64,000 nt of DNA from Brachionus manjavacas (GCA_019054805.1 JAHQIY010000007.1:1617501-1681500), one strand, 5' to 3'. Positions 24,848-38,885 are shown, numbered from the stretch's first letter. Numbers and translations are program-made. The notes: generated from the letters alone by a model not told the origin.

Positions 24848-25324
24848 TCAAGCATTATGTAAATCTTCAGATTTTAATACTTGTAGCTCTTTGGCCTCAT
24901 TGATTGATTGATCAGTATTAATTTTTTTCTGATGTAACAGTTGTACATTTTTGCCCGCTCTACCAGTCTTGAGAAGATTCCAATTTTGTAAGATTTTATA
25001 TTTAAAGAAATCAATAAGTCTACCTTAATCAAATGATAGGGACCTGGAATGCTTTTGGGGAGGTCCCATGTTCCAACATAATCGCCGAAAGGATTACCAT
25101 TAGATTTGCCAACTCCTGTTAAAAGATGTCCTTTGTCGTTTGCAATGAATGCGGTTTCATCATGCCTACGAGCTGGTCTCTATATTTGCCTAAATTAATT
25201 TTTTTAACTTTTTGCATTACTAAAAAATAACCTGCTCTAATTCGGATTTTGGAAGCTCATACATTTGCATTCTTTTTGGTGAAAATGTTTGATCATATTG
25301 ACCCGCTGAATAAATTTTAGACAT
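24848..25324 (-). CDS. CFAP126: Flattop (CFAP126), ciliary microtubule protein
   Basis: Three exons fit: 25232-25324, 25024-25179 and 24848-24967, all in phase 0, giving 122 residues (human about 177). The start MSKIYSAGQYDQTFSPKRMQ parallels the family's NYSANQYEKAFSSKYLQ. Exon 2 has AFIANDKGHLLTGVGKSNGN and PFGDYVGTWDLPKSIPGP, corresponding to IIANDRGHLLPSVPRSKANP and the GTWQMP block. The C-terminal tail is short and Lys/Gln-rich. Flattop is a microtubule-associated protein of motile cilia linked to basal-body docking and positioning. It converges on the ATP1B gene, with their stops about 200 bases apart. The third exon's acceptor (24967) is the least certain junction. Confidence 0.85.
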
Positions 25325-25504
25325 CTTGGTATCAATTTTTTAGATTAGTTATGTTTTAAGTTTTTATTAAAACTTTTAAAGGATTTATGTTAATAAAAAT
25401 TAGTATATTAAATTGTTGCTGGTTAATAAACAATCTTTAAATGGTAGCTATGGAAACTGGAAGCAAAAATAAACTAACTAATTTTTATTTTTCAAAATGA
25501 TATA

Positions 25505-26389
25505 CAGTGGTGATTTGATCATTGGAATAAACCATTTTTTACGTAAGTTTACGTAAAATTCTACAATTTTACTGAATTTTACGTCAAAATATTAAAAAAA
25601 CAATTAAAAATTTAAATAATCCGTATTCTGATTAAATATGTAATAAGGTCATAAAATAAAGATGCTTATAATTTATCCTTAAATGGAGCATAAGGATTAG
25701 TTTTAAGTATAAAAAATTTCATTAACAAAAAAAATGTCGTTTAATGTATTTTGGAACCCGTATAGCCGAATGGTTTGCGTGTTAGTCATGCAAGCAGAGG
25801 ATCGAAGGCTAAAAACCCGCTGAGGGTGAAAAAATCTTCAAAATATCTCTGCAATACGGGGCGAATGTTTAAACCTCTTTCATCATAAAAATAGGGGGAC
25901 CAGTTTCGACTGGATAATAATCGCGGTGTAGATGATCAACTCGATGCAGTAGCCTATGTCTCAGATCGGAGCCGTGGCTCAAAAAAAGGTACTTGAAAAG
26001 GAGAAGAGTGCCTCTCCATTTTCCACTAGGATGGAAAAGAGACAAATATCATAAAATATTTCATTAACAAAAAAATTTCGTTTAAAGAAAATTATTCAAA
26101 TTTCAAATCAATTCTCTTGGCAACTTTTTGCAATAATTTGCTCCTCGATTTGTTACTAAGTTCAACTTGAATTTGTAAAGCTAATACTGGAAAATAAACA
26201 CAACTGTGACCTTTTGTGCTATAATTCTTAGATATTTGGATCAAGGGTCATCCAAAAATAGTTAATTTTTTTACTGTTTGAAAATGTTCAATTAAAAATA
26301 AAAAGAAAAAAATTAATTTTTTTAAATTTTAAATTTTTATCGTAAATTATCAATAATTTAGTCTGGTATTTAACATCAAATGACCACTG
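25505..26389. mobile_element. TA-flanked MITE (CAGTGGT ends) carrying a SINE
   Basis: Left end CAGTGGTGATTTGATC after TA (25503-25504). The right end is the near reverse complement ATCAAATGACCACTG before TA (26390-26391). Length is 885 bases, or about 590 without the SINE inside. The left part has repeated TTACGTAA words. A related terminus occurs at 53073-53115 and a fuller relative at 63184-63657. Tc1/mariner-type by its target and CAGTG end; no coding remnant seen. Confidence 0.7.
25757..26047 (+). mobile_element. tRNA-derived SINE, plus-strand copy
   Basis: Colinear with 17924-18222 over its whole length: head CCCGTATAGCCGAATGG (A box), weak B box GGATCGAAGG, then AACCCGCTGAGGGTG, a middle with AATACGGGGCGAATG, and the 3' part CGATGCAGTAGCC ... 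CCACTAGGATGG. A near-direct repeat of about 35 bases containing ATTTCATTAACAAAAAAA lies on both sides (25709-25745 and 26051-26087). It may be an unusually long target duplication, although 12 bases separate it from the head. Confidence 0.85.
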
Positions 26390-27016
26390 TAGTAAATAAA
26401 TCTTTTATTAAAATTTTTTCTTATGTTAAATTTTTTAAGGATAAAATACAGTCCTACTAAGAATTAATATCTTAATTTACTTTTAAATTTTATTTTTTTA
26501 TTAATCTTTCTAAAAAAATAAATAATTGAAAAAGAATTGTTTTTTTAATAAAACAGGATAATATTCAAGTATCTCATTTAAAAAAATTTAATCATTTGAT
26601 GGTTTTGTAGATTATTTATTTTAAAAATTGAACTATCTTTAATGCATTTACCAACTATGATTTTATTTAGTTTTAAAATAATCAAATTTCAAAATTTAAT
26701 AAAATGTTTATAAATAAATATTTAAAAAGTTAAATTCCCAATCTCGGCTAATTTAAAGTTTGGTTTCATTTGCAATAAAATCTTTAGAAAAAATTGTGGA
26801 AAAATACATGTTTTATGCATATTCATACAGTATGTTAAAAGCACTGTTTTTTTAGTCGAAATTTCTTGAGATCTATTCATTTACATCAAATGAATTAGCT
26901 AGTTAAAGCGTCTTGTTGAAATAAAGGTGAAGGGAAACATTTTATAATTTTCTAATATTCTAGCAGAAAATAAAATTTTAGATTCTGAAAAATTAATTTT
27001 ATAGTATTTTGTTTTA
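26390..27016. other. Gene-free AT-rich stretch
   Basis: Nothing recognised before the duplicated block containing the ATP synthase gene. Confidence 0.4.
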
Positions 27017-27746
<730 letters not shown>

Positions 27747-28923
27747 TCCTTATAAACTTTAAAAAAAAATTAACTTAAAAATTTTTGAAATTATTTAAAT
27801 GTTTCTTCATTTAATAATAAATTATTATTATTAATTCCACTATTATTTGGTTTTTAATGACCTCAATTTGCGAAACCATGGATTGAAAAAAGGAACCTAG
27901 GATGAAACTACTTAGCATGATTGTCTCTAAAGTAAGGAAATAAGTGAATTAAAAAATTAATTTATATTTCAAAATTCAAAACTCAAATAACAAAACTTTA
28001 ATATTTCTTCTAAATTTATTATCAGAAATCTTCAGCTTTTCGTTTTATGCTCAAAATGGGAGATGCATTCAATTACCCAATTTAAATTTTATATCATTGA
28101 GTTAAATTTTATTCATAATATTAATTTTTTAAGATAATATCATTTAAATTTTAAGCCGATTTTTAAATGATTTTCCTGAGTTTTTTTAGAATTTATTCAC
28201 TTAATGACTTTAACTCCTCTAAATCACATTTATTGAAAAAAATTGTCTTGAAGTATTTTAGCTGTCAATTTTTTTATCTCTTCAATTGTAAAAATAAAAT
28301 TGAATTCTTATATAGTATTAAATAAAAGTAATGAAAAAGTTGTTAAAAAAAATATTTCCCCTAATTTATTTTTCTTAATTGTCTATTTTTATTTTAGTTC
28401 AACTGTATTGTTTACATTTTATTTAGCTTTTATTATCTCTATAATATAATTTTTTCATTTTGATATTAAAAAAAACTTTCTTCAAGTTGATAATAATGGT
28501 ATCGTAAATTTTTAAAGTAAATTTCTACGTTTTACATTTAAGATAAAAATCATTCATTACAATTTTTATTATTAATATTACTGTGAATAAATATAATCTA
28601 GGCCGACATTTTGGAGATCGCATTCGAATCAAGAATGTTTTATAAAATAAAAATTTTATAAGTTTGAAAATAAATTGAATATTTTTAAAATGTAAATAAG
28701 ATAAAAAACTGTTTTTTTATTTCTTTATTTATTTCAATGAACGTCTAAAAGACGATGTAAAACAAAGTTTTAAGGAAGACAACGATATTCAATTTTAAAT
28801 AAATAAAAGAAAAGATTAATTTTTCTCATCGTTATTATTTATTTATAATTTTCGCATCGTGTCCGATAAGACCACTTGGATGGAAGAAGATTTCTTTAGA
28901 ATCATTGTTATATTAGCTTGTTC

Positions 28924-28967
28924 CAAGCTTCAGAGAGTCTGCTCTGCTCTGCTCAGAGACTCTGCTT
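28924..28967. other. GC-richer hairpin
   Basis: AAGC and CAGAGAGTCT on the left pair with AGAGACTCTG and CTT on the right around a loop of repeated GCTCT. It stands out in an AT-rich gene-free region. No known RNA recognised. Confidence 0.4.
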
Positions 28968-29426
28968 GGTCCAGTTGCATCTTTGAGCCTGTTCATTCTA
29001 ATTAGTGAACATTTTTCTGCTATCAAATAATTAAGTTAAACAAAAAAAATTGATCACAACCCCGCAAAATTCATTTATTGAAAAAATTATGGATCATCAA
29101 GAAAATTAAAAATTTTATTTGAAAATTATTTAAGTTTTATGACACCTATTTTAAGGGAGTTTTAATCCAGATATATTTTCTTAAAATTTCTGAATGAAGT
29201 GAAGTAGTATGTAGTGAAGAGATAATTGATTTAGATGGTCCCTGATGATGAAACCCCCTTAAATGATCAGGACAAAATAGGGGAAAATGCAAAAAATTTG
29301 AATCTTAGATATCTACTAAAACATCCCAATCAAGTATCATTGTTGAAAAAATTAGTGCAGCGTCGATTACAACTGGTGTGATCACAAGTAAATCATATGA
29401 ATCAGTGCAACAAGAAAGCAAAATTC

Positions 29427-29819
29427 GGGATTGTGAAGTTCGTTTCAATTAGACATTTTCGTTTCTAAAAAATTTGAATAAATTTAGAGGATTAAAAGGA
29501 TTAAAAATTTGAATAAATTTTTTACTAAAAGAGATAATTTAGTTCTGTTAAATGCTTGATTATAAGCAAATTTGCTTAATACAGTAAAATAAGTCTGCAA
29601 AATACTCTGCAATTTTCTGCATTTTGTACGCCATTAAAAATTATTCCAATTAAGCGTGCAATTACATTGCAGAGTTTTTACAGACATATATATTTGGATT
29701 AAACAAAGTTGCTAAACAATTTAGCATTTTAGAGAACTAAATTATCTCTTTTAGTTAAAAAAGTTATTGAGAATTTTTCTGATTTGAAACGATCGAAATG
29801 AAATGAACTTTACAACCCC
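29427..29819. mobile_element. Long-TIR MITE with 8-base target duplication (copy 1)
   Basis: Begins GGGATTGTGAAGTTCGTTTC and ends with the reverse complement form GAACTTTACAACCCC. Flanked by GCAAAATTC (29418-29426) and GCAAAATCT (29820-29828). The inner part carries the TCTGCAAAATAC core shared with 43450-43805. A local internal duplication (ATTTGAATAAATTT repeated) makes it longer than that copy. Confidence 0.85.
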
Positions 29820-29929
29820 GCAAAATCTTTAAAATCAATAAATCTAAACTCATCTTAAAAAATGATAAGACTTCTTTGAAAAAAGGCAATTTTAAAACAA
29901 CCCTAAACAAAGACCATAAGAAGAAAGAA

Positions 29930-31490
29930 CCTGCTTCTTAATGGGAAGACATGAAAAGATATGATTTTGACACCTCTCGGTCAAAAAGCCAAAAAAGAAG
30001 AGCAAGTAGCTTAAATCGTGCTTTGCGCAAGTAGACTTACATAGAAATAGAAAAACGCGAAATTAAAGATTAAAAATCATGCAAACTAACCAATTTAAGA
30101 AAACTACAAAAAGAAACTTTTTAAATCAACTTACTTCTAGGAACAGATTAGTAATTAAAAATTGGAATTGTTTTCATTTACCTAATAGAGTTCATCTTCT
30201 AGAAGAGTTTTTAGCTCAATACTGTTAGATCAAAAAAAACATAGTTCTCCTTAATGATCCGAGTGAAATAAACTTCAACTTTAATTTTTAAAAATGGCGG
30301 AGGAATAGCTATTTTAGTAAAAGAAGGAATTGAATTTAAACAAGATTATTTATTTGATAAGTTTTCTGCAGAACTTATTTGTATTAAGATTAGCTAAAAT
30401 AAAACACAATATTTTGTTTATAGTCTCAACAATCGACCAAAAATTGAGCTCCCTTTCAAACTTTTCCTAGATATCTCAAAGAAATGTGAAAAATTTATAT
30501 TGCGAGGGGACCTGAATCGGAAGACTAAAAGTTAGGTTGCTTGAGAGAAAATGAGAATGACCTTATCTTAGAGGAAATCATTAACAAGCTTAACCTCTTA
30601 GTAAACACTGATAAAACACCAACATATAATAGATTTAAGAAAGAATATTATGAAGTCCTAGATATTTTTTTAATAACATCCTCACTCTCAGATAGAGTTA
30701 TTGATTTTAAAGTTTAGATAGATGATGATATGTTAAGTAATCATATTCCTATTCAAGCGTTTATTTTTATTGAGCATGCTATTACAGTTAAAAGTTCATT
30801 TTTTAATTCTTGCTCGAGTTCATAAATAAAACAGGAAAAAATCCACTGTCAACTACACCTTTTTGGAGGAAAATAAATAAGTTAAGATCAAAAAAACTTC
30901 CGTCATAAATCCCTTCACTTTTTAAAGATGGAGAGGAATATAATTCAGATACTGAAAAGGAAACAATTTTGGCGATCTTTTAGCAACAACCTTTAGTCCT
31001 CATCTTGATTTTTTTGAATCAGACGAAAATAGTGAAGTATCATAAAAATAAGAGATTTCTTAAAAAATGGTGCAAAATAATTTAAATGAGCCTGTCACTC
31101 AATTAGATTTTCAAATGCCTTAAAAAAACTTAAGGAACTAGCGGGTCCTGGTCTAGATCTCTACTTAAAAAAAATTCCCTTTAGAGACTTAATTTAAAAA
31201 TAGTTTACTCTATAACATGAGTTTGGAACTAGGCGTAGTTCCAAAATCCTGGAAAATAACAAATATAACCATGATACCTAAGAAATCTTCTACGACTAAA
31301 GACCTTAATAAATATCGTTCTATTTGTATGACAAGTTGCATTGGTAAGTTACTTGAACTTATTATTTACACTTGAATATATAATTTTCTTGAGAACAATA
31401 TATTACTCATTCAAGAGCAATCAATTATTTATTCTTGTATTTGAAGATGATTTGGCTACTTTTTTTATTTTCAAAAAGATATGAAATCTT
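29930..31490 (+). mobile_element. LINE relic, endonuclease plus start of reverse transcriptase
   Basis: Heavily decayed plus-strand reading. It shows GGGIAILVKEGIEF, LNNRPKIELPFKLFLDISKK and RGDLN (an apurinic endonuclease-like order), then a linker. It then enters a reverse transcriptase with KKLKELAGPGLDLYL and VPKSWKITNITMIPKKSS-like sequence, near the RT finger region. Many stops and frameshifts. It ends without a palm domain. Together with the MITE at 29427 it makes up most of the DNA between the two ATP5MC copies. Confidence 0.65.
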
Positions 31491-32498
31491 AAAAACATAA
31501 ACTGACTTGACTTAGAATTTAAAATTTAAAGAAATTTTTTTTTATTATTATATAATAAAGTTAAAATTTAAAAATTAAAAGATTTTATTTTATTTTAAAT
31601 TAATGTATTAAATAATTTTTTTAAAAAAATGTTACTCGAAAGTACAAAAAAAGCTAAAAACTAAATTGATTCTAACTTTGACTAAAACATTGCTGAAAAT
31701 AAATTAATATTTAAGTAAAAATTTAATATTTTAAATTTTTTTAAAAGCTAAAAAAGAGAATTTTCATTTACTTTACTCAATATGATAACTGACGAAGCTA
31801 CCATGAAGTCGCATTAAAAAACAAAACAAATATCCCCCTGACCCCAAAGTCAATCAACAAGCGAAACAAATCTGACCCGTCTACTTCGAATTCAAGTAAA
31901 AATAGTAAAATATGATGATGATAGTCGAAATTTTAATTTAAAAATTATTTAAAATTTTAGTTAAGTTTTTGATAGAACAAATAAAAAAAGCCTTGACCCT
32001 AAAAGTCTTTGAGACCAAAAATAAGCTAAAAAGGTGTAAATTTGACCCATCAGTACTTCTGGTGTTAAAATAAAATTAAACGAATTATTTTTGAATTGAC
32101 TAATTTTTAAATAAAATTAAAATTTAACATTTGTTTTTTTTTTTGAATTTTAACATTCAATTTTGGTGCTTTGTTCCAAATTTAGGATGCCTAAAATATC
32201 TATTTTCTAAATTTAAGAAAATTAATCAAAAATTTAACCAAAAGTGTCAAGTTAAAAAAAAAAATTATATAAGTTTAGAATATATCAACGTGTATTTTCT
32301 AAATATGTGGTATTGTAAGACATTTTAAATAAATGATTTACAAGCAAAGCCAAAAATCCCAATGGATAAATGTTAATAATTTTCAAATTTAAATTATAAT
32401 TAAGTTTTAATTTCGAAAGCTTTTTTTTATGTGTAAACTGCTTATATAAAAATCGTGCTAAATAAACATCTATTTTCTTCATGTTTTTAAAATTTTTT
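31491..32498. other. Gene-free AT-rich stretch
   Basis: Nothing recognised; lies between the LINE relic and duplicated block B. Confidence 0.4.
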
Positions 32499-33228
<730 letters not shown>

Positions 33229-34272
33229 CTAACTAAAAACTTTTGAAATTACTTTAAGTTTTATTCATCAAAAAAATAAAAGTTGCTATATTTTAAAAAC
33301 ATACACATAAATTGATATTTTTTGTAATTAAAACTCAACAAAAAAGACAAGAGTAAAAATTTGTTATCTAGGTCAGTAATTCCATTCAAATAAAAAATTT
33401 ATCGATTTAAAAATTTTTAATTTTTTCAGCATTTTAAACTTAAGCCTTTTATTATATTACATTATTTTGTAGTTTTCGAAATATTAAGCCTTATTTATCA
33501 ATTAAAAATATTTTATGTTGCATAATTAAAAAAAATATCCTATTATCTGTCATCAAAAAATATCTTTAAAATTATCAAAAAATTAAATAGGAATAATGTT
33601 TTTTTAAAACCAAGATAATTTTGTAGAAGTTCACTAACATTTCTTACAAATTATATCCATTTACTTAACCTGATTTTATTCAGGATACAATACGATATGA
33701 TTTAAATTTTAGAGGACAAAAAAATTCTTAATTTTTGAATATTAAAAAATAATTATTTACTTGTTTAAAAATTAATTTATTAATTTTCAATAATTCAATT
33801 ATAAATATAATTTCAAATATTTATGAATAAAATTTCATAAATATTGGGTAAAATCTTGCTTTCTTATAACTTAAAGCGAAATCTTAATGAAATAAATCTG
33901 ATAAACAAGTTTCTGGCGCTGTCTAGATAACTTCCAAATATCAAAGTATTTAAAAATGAATGCCTCTCCAAAATGCTACGAGTTATTTTTAGCTGTACAT
34001 TTACAAAGATCAGAGGAAAAATTGGAAAAATCTTCAGAAGAAAACTAAAAGTGGCTTTTGAGAATGTCAACAGACTGAATCTCTAGAACTACTTTATTTT
34101 TAACTCCTTAATAGAAGAGAAACACGTGCAGAAAAATGAAAATAACATAAAAATATTGAGAGTAGTATGGAGGTCCTATCCTTCAAATGGAGCATAAGAT
34201 TGGAAATGGTGAAGAAATTATATAGACCATAAAAACAAACTTTTAAAATTTAAAAAAAATACATATTTTAGA
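33229..34272. other. Gene-free stretch
   Basis: No supported gene. A plus-strand reading near 33935-34085 (NECLSKMLRVIFSCTFTKIR) looks protein-like but is short, interrupted and unassigned. Confidence 0.35.
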
Positions 34273-36075
34273 GTAAAAATATTTATTAAATGATCAACAA
34301 GTAATCAGAGAATCAATCAAAGTATTAAAGAAGTCAAACAATGAATTAACGCAAGAACCGAAAGAGATATCAAATCTACTAAATAAATGTTTTCAAGATG
34401 TTTTTGTTATTGAACAAGATGGGGAGCTTCCACCTTTTGTAGCTGAACTAAATGAAAACTGTTCAGAATATGTTGACATTGAACCAAATGATATTAGTTA
34501 TGAATTGGTTTATAAAAAATTACAAGACCTTAATCAAAATAAATCATGTGGTGTAGACAAGCTTCATCCGCTATTGCTAAAAAAATGTGCAGAAGCCTTT
34601 ACTGTTCCTTTAACTTTAATTTTCAGAAAGTCTTTATCTAATAGTCAGCTTCCAATACAATTCAGATCAGCAAATATTACTCCATTGTTTAAAAAAGGTG
34701 ATAAATCAACGGCCAGCAATTATCGTCCCGTGTCTTTAACTTCAATTCCGTGCAAAATAATGGAAAGCATAATAAGAACTAAAATGGAAGACTATCTTTA
34801 TAAGAACAATATTATATCTAAAGAACAGCATGGATTTGTCAGGAAAAAGTCATGTACATCTAATCTTTTGGAAACTCTAGATTTCATCTCAATGAGTCTA
34901 GACAAAAGTATTCCTGTTGATGTAATTCTGCTAGATTTTGCCAAAGCATTTGATACTGTTCCGCACAGACGACTAATAGCTAAATTGAAAGCGTATGGCT
35001 TTGATGGTCTGACACTAAAATGGATTGAAGCTTTCTTGAAAAATAGAAGACAACGAGTTGTTCAAGGTGAAATTTTGTCGGATTGGGTTGAGATTTTTAG
35101 CGGTGTACCACAAGGATCAGTGATTGGTCCACTTTTGTTCGTTTTGTATATCAATGATCTACCAAAAGGAATAGAGAATATTGTCAAAATGTATGCAGAT
35201 GATACAAAAATATTCTCGCAAACGGTATCAGAAATAAGCGCAGTGAAACTTCAATCAGATTTAGATTTAATTTTCAAGTGGACTCAAGATTGGCTTCTTC
35301 TCTTCAACACATCAAAATGTGTGGTTATGCATTACGGTCATAAAAACAAAAAATTCACTTATTTTATTAATGGTAAACAGTTATCAACGTCTGAAACCGA
35401 AAGAGATCTTGGAGTTATCTTCAATACAAATCTCAAATGGAAAAATCAAGTGATAGATGCTACAAACAAAGCAAATCAAATGTTGGGTCGCATCAGGAAA
35501 TCATTCGCTCGTTTTGATTGTAAGTTATTTAGATCATTGTATTTAACTTTTGTTCGTCCTCTTTTGGAATTTGCTGTGCCTGTATGGTCTCCATTTCTTA
35601 AGTCGGATTGTGAGAATCTTGAGAGGATTCAACGCAGAGCTACGAAATTTGTTTCTTCAATTAGAAACAAACCGTATGAAAGCAGATTGAAGGCTTTAAA
35701 CATTCCAAATCTGGTGGAAAGAAGAAAAAGAGGTGATCTAATTCAATTATACAAGTTCATGCATGGAATAGAATTGGTTGAAAAAAGCAACAATTTTAAT
35801 GTCACCAAAATCCAAGGAAGAGGTCACTGCTTCAAATATCACAAAGAAATTTCGAGGCTCCAACATAGAGATAACTTTTTTTTCAACAGAACCGCTAACA
35901 TATGGAACTCACTGCCAAATCAATTAGTTGAAGCCCCTAATGTTAACAGCTTTAAAGCAGGCATTGATTGCTGGATGAGCAGCAATCAATCACATCAGCT
36001 GTCATAGTGTGCCTTATCAGCACACTCGCTGGCTAGCCAGCTACAGTCAAAACTACTACTACTACTACTATATTT
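34273..36075 (+). mobile_element. LINE (CR1/Jockey group), 5'-truncated, reverse transcriptase intact
   Basis: One open frame runs without interruption from about 34276 to the stop at 36005-36007, some 575 codons. Visible RT motifs: SCGVDKLHPLLLKK and NYRPVSLTSIPCK (fingers), VILLDFAKAFDTVPHRRL (motif A), GVPQGSVIGPLLFVLYINDL (motif B), MYADDTKIF (motif C, catalytic Asp pair), ERDLGVIFNTNLKWK, then a thumb region (RSLYLTFVRPLLEFAVPVWS, RRATKFV, NIWNSLPNQLVEAPNVNSFK). The endonuclease and ORF1 are missing upstream. It ends in CTACTACTACTA near 36070, as does the LINE at 15291. The intact frame implies a young insertion. No target duplication identified. Confidence 0.9.
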
Positions 36076-36355
36076 AAGTCAAAGGAATTTAATTAAAAAA
36101 TATTTTTTCTAGTTTAGAAAATCAAAAAAATTTGGACTAAAAAATAGCATTTAATTTATATTGTTTTATTGTCAGTGTAAAAAATTTTAATTCTAAAAGA
36201 TTTATTTCAAATAAAACTTTTTACATAAAAATAAATTTCATGTCAACCAACTCTTGGTATAAATAATTAATTCTAAGACGTTGAGTGTATAGAACAAAAT
36301 ATCTGGAGATCTCATACCATTGAATAATGATTTACACTTAGAGATATTCTTTTAC

Positions 36356-37227
36356 TCATAAAAACTCATTCGGGTTGCATTTAGGATCTCTTTGATTTCT
36401 ATATATAATTGCCAACCAAACTCCCAATAGCTAAAAACAGATAATTAAAGTTAAATTTATTAGATTTTTTAATTCAAGTTACATTAGTAAAACTAAAAAT
36501 TAGGGCAACAACTCCAGTGGTTCTAAGACCATTTTTTACTGATTCTCTCAAAAATTCATAGCAAGGACCATTTGCTTTATCTGGACATTCTGAAGAGTTT
36601 TTATTTTTTTCAAAACTTTCTTCGTCAAATTGGCAACATGCGTATTTTTGTTGAATTTCTATTTTTTGTAAGTTATTCATATTATTCCAACTATGACTTA
36701 ACAGGTCGTATTTCGAGTTGACTGATATGAACCCAAGACAAACACAAGCAATTATGAATTGAACCAAAAAACAAATTGATAGAAGAAGCATATACTAAAA
36801 TTAATTATTTATTTAATTTTTTATAAATCATCGACAAAAAAAAATTGTATAAGAATTGACATTCTTTTTAAGCTAATTCTGCTTTAATTCAATCATTTAT
36901 TTGTTCTAATATTGTCGATGTTCGAAGAATAATTAAAAAAATACTTACAAAAAAAAGTAAAACTTGGTGGTGTTTTGAGGTTCCGATCAAGCCAACCGAA
37001 GAAATAAATAACAAAAAAAATCCGCAAAAGATTATTCCACTTAAAATTCCGTTTGATTCAATGCTATTAGTTTTGGCATAGATTCCAGTCGATATCAAAA
37101 CTAGAGAGAATAGCTTTGAAAAAATATAATTAATTTTTAGATAAAGTGTTTTTAAAATACTCACTATTAGCAAAGCGTTTAATGCTAACAAAATTCGCTT
37201 GACACAATAGAAGCCCAAAAATACCAT
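36356..37227 (-). CDS. Tetraspanin of the TSPAN13/31 type
   Basis: Four exons, all in phase 0: 37165-37227, 36949-37113, 36483-36794 and 36356-36430; 204 residues, the usual length for this subgroup. The start MVFLGFYCVKRILLALNALL is membrane segment 1. Segments 2 and 3 follow (GIIFCGFFLLFISSVGLIG; HHQVLLFFYMLLLSICFLVQ). The large extracellular loop holds the CC pair (YACCQFDEES) and further cysteines (SSECPDKANGPC). Segment 4 leads to a tail WLAIIYRNQRDPKCNPNEFL, which closely tracks the NQKDPRANPSAFL end of TSPAN13/31. A plasma or endosomal membrane organiser; partners cannot be read from sequence. Divergent from HDHD2, with start codons about 350 bases apart. Confidence 0.92.
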
Positions 37228-37573
37228 TTTACCGTTAATAAAACTCAAATTAGATAAAATTTTTTACATACAGTAATGATATACAAAAAGAATAAATTGA
37301 TAACATAAAAAATAATTTTATGAATTTATGGATTTTTTCTAGTTTAAATTTATGCTCATACTTGCAATAATTTTTCTTCTTCATATTGTGGTTGTGATAG
37401 TGAGAGGGAAAAAACTAAAAATAAATTTCAAAATATCATAAACAAAAATAAAATAATCTTCACCAAAATTGTTGTTATTTTTTTTTCAGTAAAAAATTTA
37501 AGATAAATTCCATTTTGATGCTTAGAAAAGTTGAAAAATTAAAATAAAATTTATCTCCTAGATTTGATTATTT

Positions 37574-38703
37574 ATGTGTTCAATGAAGCCGATTAAAGCA
37601 GTTTTAATTGACTTGAGTGGCACTCTTCACATTGAAGATGAGGAAATTCCTGGTTCTGTACAAGCATTGGAAATACTTAGAAATTGTGGCAAATTCAAGA
37701 TTAAATTTGTGACTAATACTACCAAAGAATCAAAAAGAAAACTTCACTCTTTATTGAAAAATTTAAAATTCAAAATTGATGAAAATGAGATTTTCACTTC
37801 ATTAACTTCTGCTCGTAAACTAATTGAATCTCAACAATTAAGACCCATGTTGTTTCTTGAACCAAGTGCATTTGAAGATTTTGAAGGTAATCTTTGATTC
37901 TATTTGATTTATTAACTTAAAATTTAGAAACAGGTTCAAGGCATAAATACTCAAAATCCAAATTCAGTAGTTATTGGCTTAGCCCCTGACATGTTTGATT
38001 ATGAGAATCTGAACCAAGCGTTTCGGTATTATTTTTCTTTCAACTAATAATCCTGATTAAGTTTTATTTTTTCTTTAAGATTGTTATTAGATGGAGCAAA
38101 ACTGGTGGGCATACACAAAGCAAAATATTATAAAAGAAAAGATGGCCTTGCACTTGGACCTGGAGCTTTTCTTTCAGCGCTGGAATTTAGTAGTGGTACC
38201 AAAGCAGATATTGTTGGCAAGCCTTCAAAAGATTTTTTTATGTCTTCAATTTCGGAATTCGATGTGGATCCAGAAGAATGTGTTATGATTGGTGATGTAA
38301 GCAATTTTTAATTAAATATAGAGGTTGTTAAACTCAAGTTATAGCTTTGTTTTTTTTTTAAATATGAACTTAAGAACATTTGGCTGAAAATAAGGACTAA
38401 GCTCTGTTCTAAACTGCCAGGGTTCAGCCCAGGCTATTTTTTTAATAGTAATAATAATAAATTCAAGTTATCGAAAAAATTTTAATTTGTCTTGGAAAAT
38501 TTTTTTTTAAATAACAAATTAATTAATATTATTTTTAGGATCCAAGTGATGATATCGAAGGAGCTCATAATGCTGGATTTCATGGGATATTGGTCAAAAC
38601 TGGAAAATACAGAAAAAATTCCGAGCAATTGTTAACCAAAAAACCATTATTATTAGCTGATAATTTTGCACATGCTGTTGAATATTTGTTAACAATATCT
38701 TAA
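37574..38703 (+). CDS. HDHD2: HAD-like phosphatase HDHD2
   Basis: Four exons: 37574-37886, 37941-38025, 38080-38296 and 38539-38703; 259 residues, the same as the human protein. HAD motif I is VLIDLSGTLHIED. Here the classic DxD reads DLS, as HDHD2 orthologues do, so the second Asp is replaced by Ser. Motif II is VTNTTKES. The cap holds LGPGAFLSALEF after HKAKYYKRKDGLAL. Motif III Lys lies in GKPSKDFF, and motif IV is MIGDDPSDDIEGAHNAG. A soluble phosphatase-fold protein of poorly known substrate. The start at 37574 adds three residues before an alternative Met (MKPIKAV). Intron 3 (242 bases, the longest) holds a copy of the short retroposon module listed at 38382. Confidence 0.95.
38382..38460 (+). 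mobile_element. Short retroposon 3' module, copy in HDHD2 intron 3
   Basis: Reads GGCTGAAAATAAGGACTAAG, then CTGTTCTAAACTGCCAGGG and an (AAT)n-rich end. Related to 47739-47817 and to the tail of the insertion at 55963-56155, where a target duplication shows it to be the 3' end of a retroposon. Confidence 0.65.
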
Positions 38704-38885
38704 TTGCTTTTAAGTTAATTTAGAGAAGTGAGTTATTTTTTTTTTTAAAAGATAAGATTTGAATTTTTGTTAACAGGAATAAAACGATCAAAATAACTGC
38801 AAACGAAAAATATTATCAGCTTAAAAATAATTCTATTAAATAAAAAAAAAACTTTAATTAAATTAAATCTTTTGAAAAATCACAG

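Noticed and set aside
25757-25830. tRNA-like heads of the SINE copies as functional tRNA genes
   Set aside because: The A box is good but the B box is weak, no acceptor stem closes, and the same sequence recurs as the 5' end of a roughly 300-base dispersed repeat.
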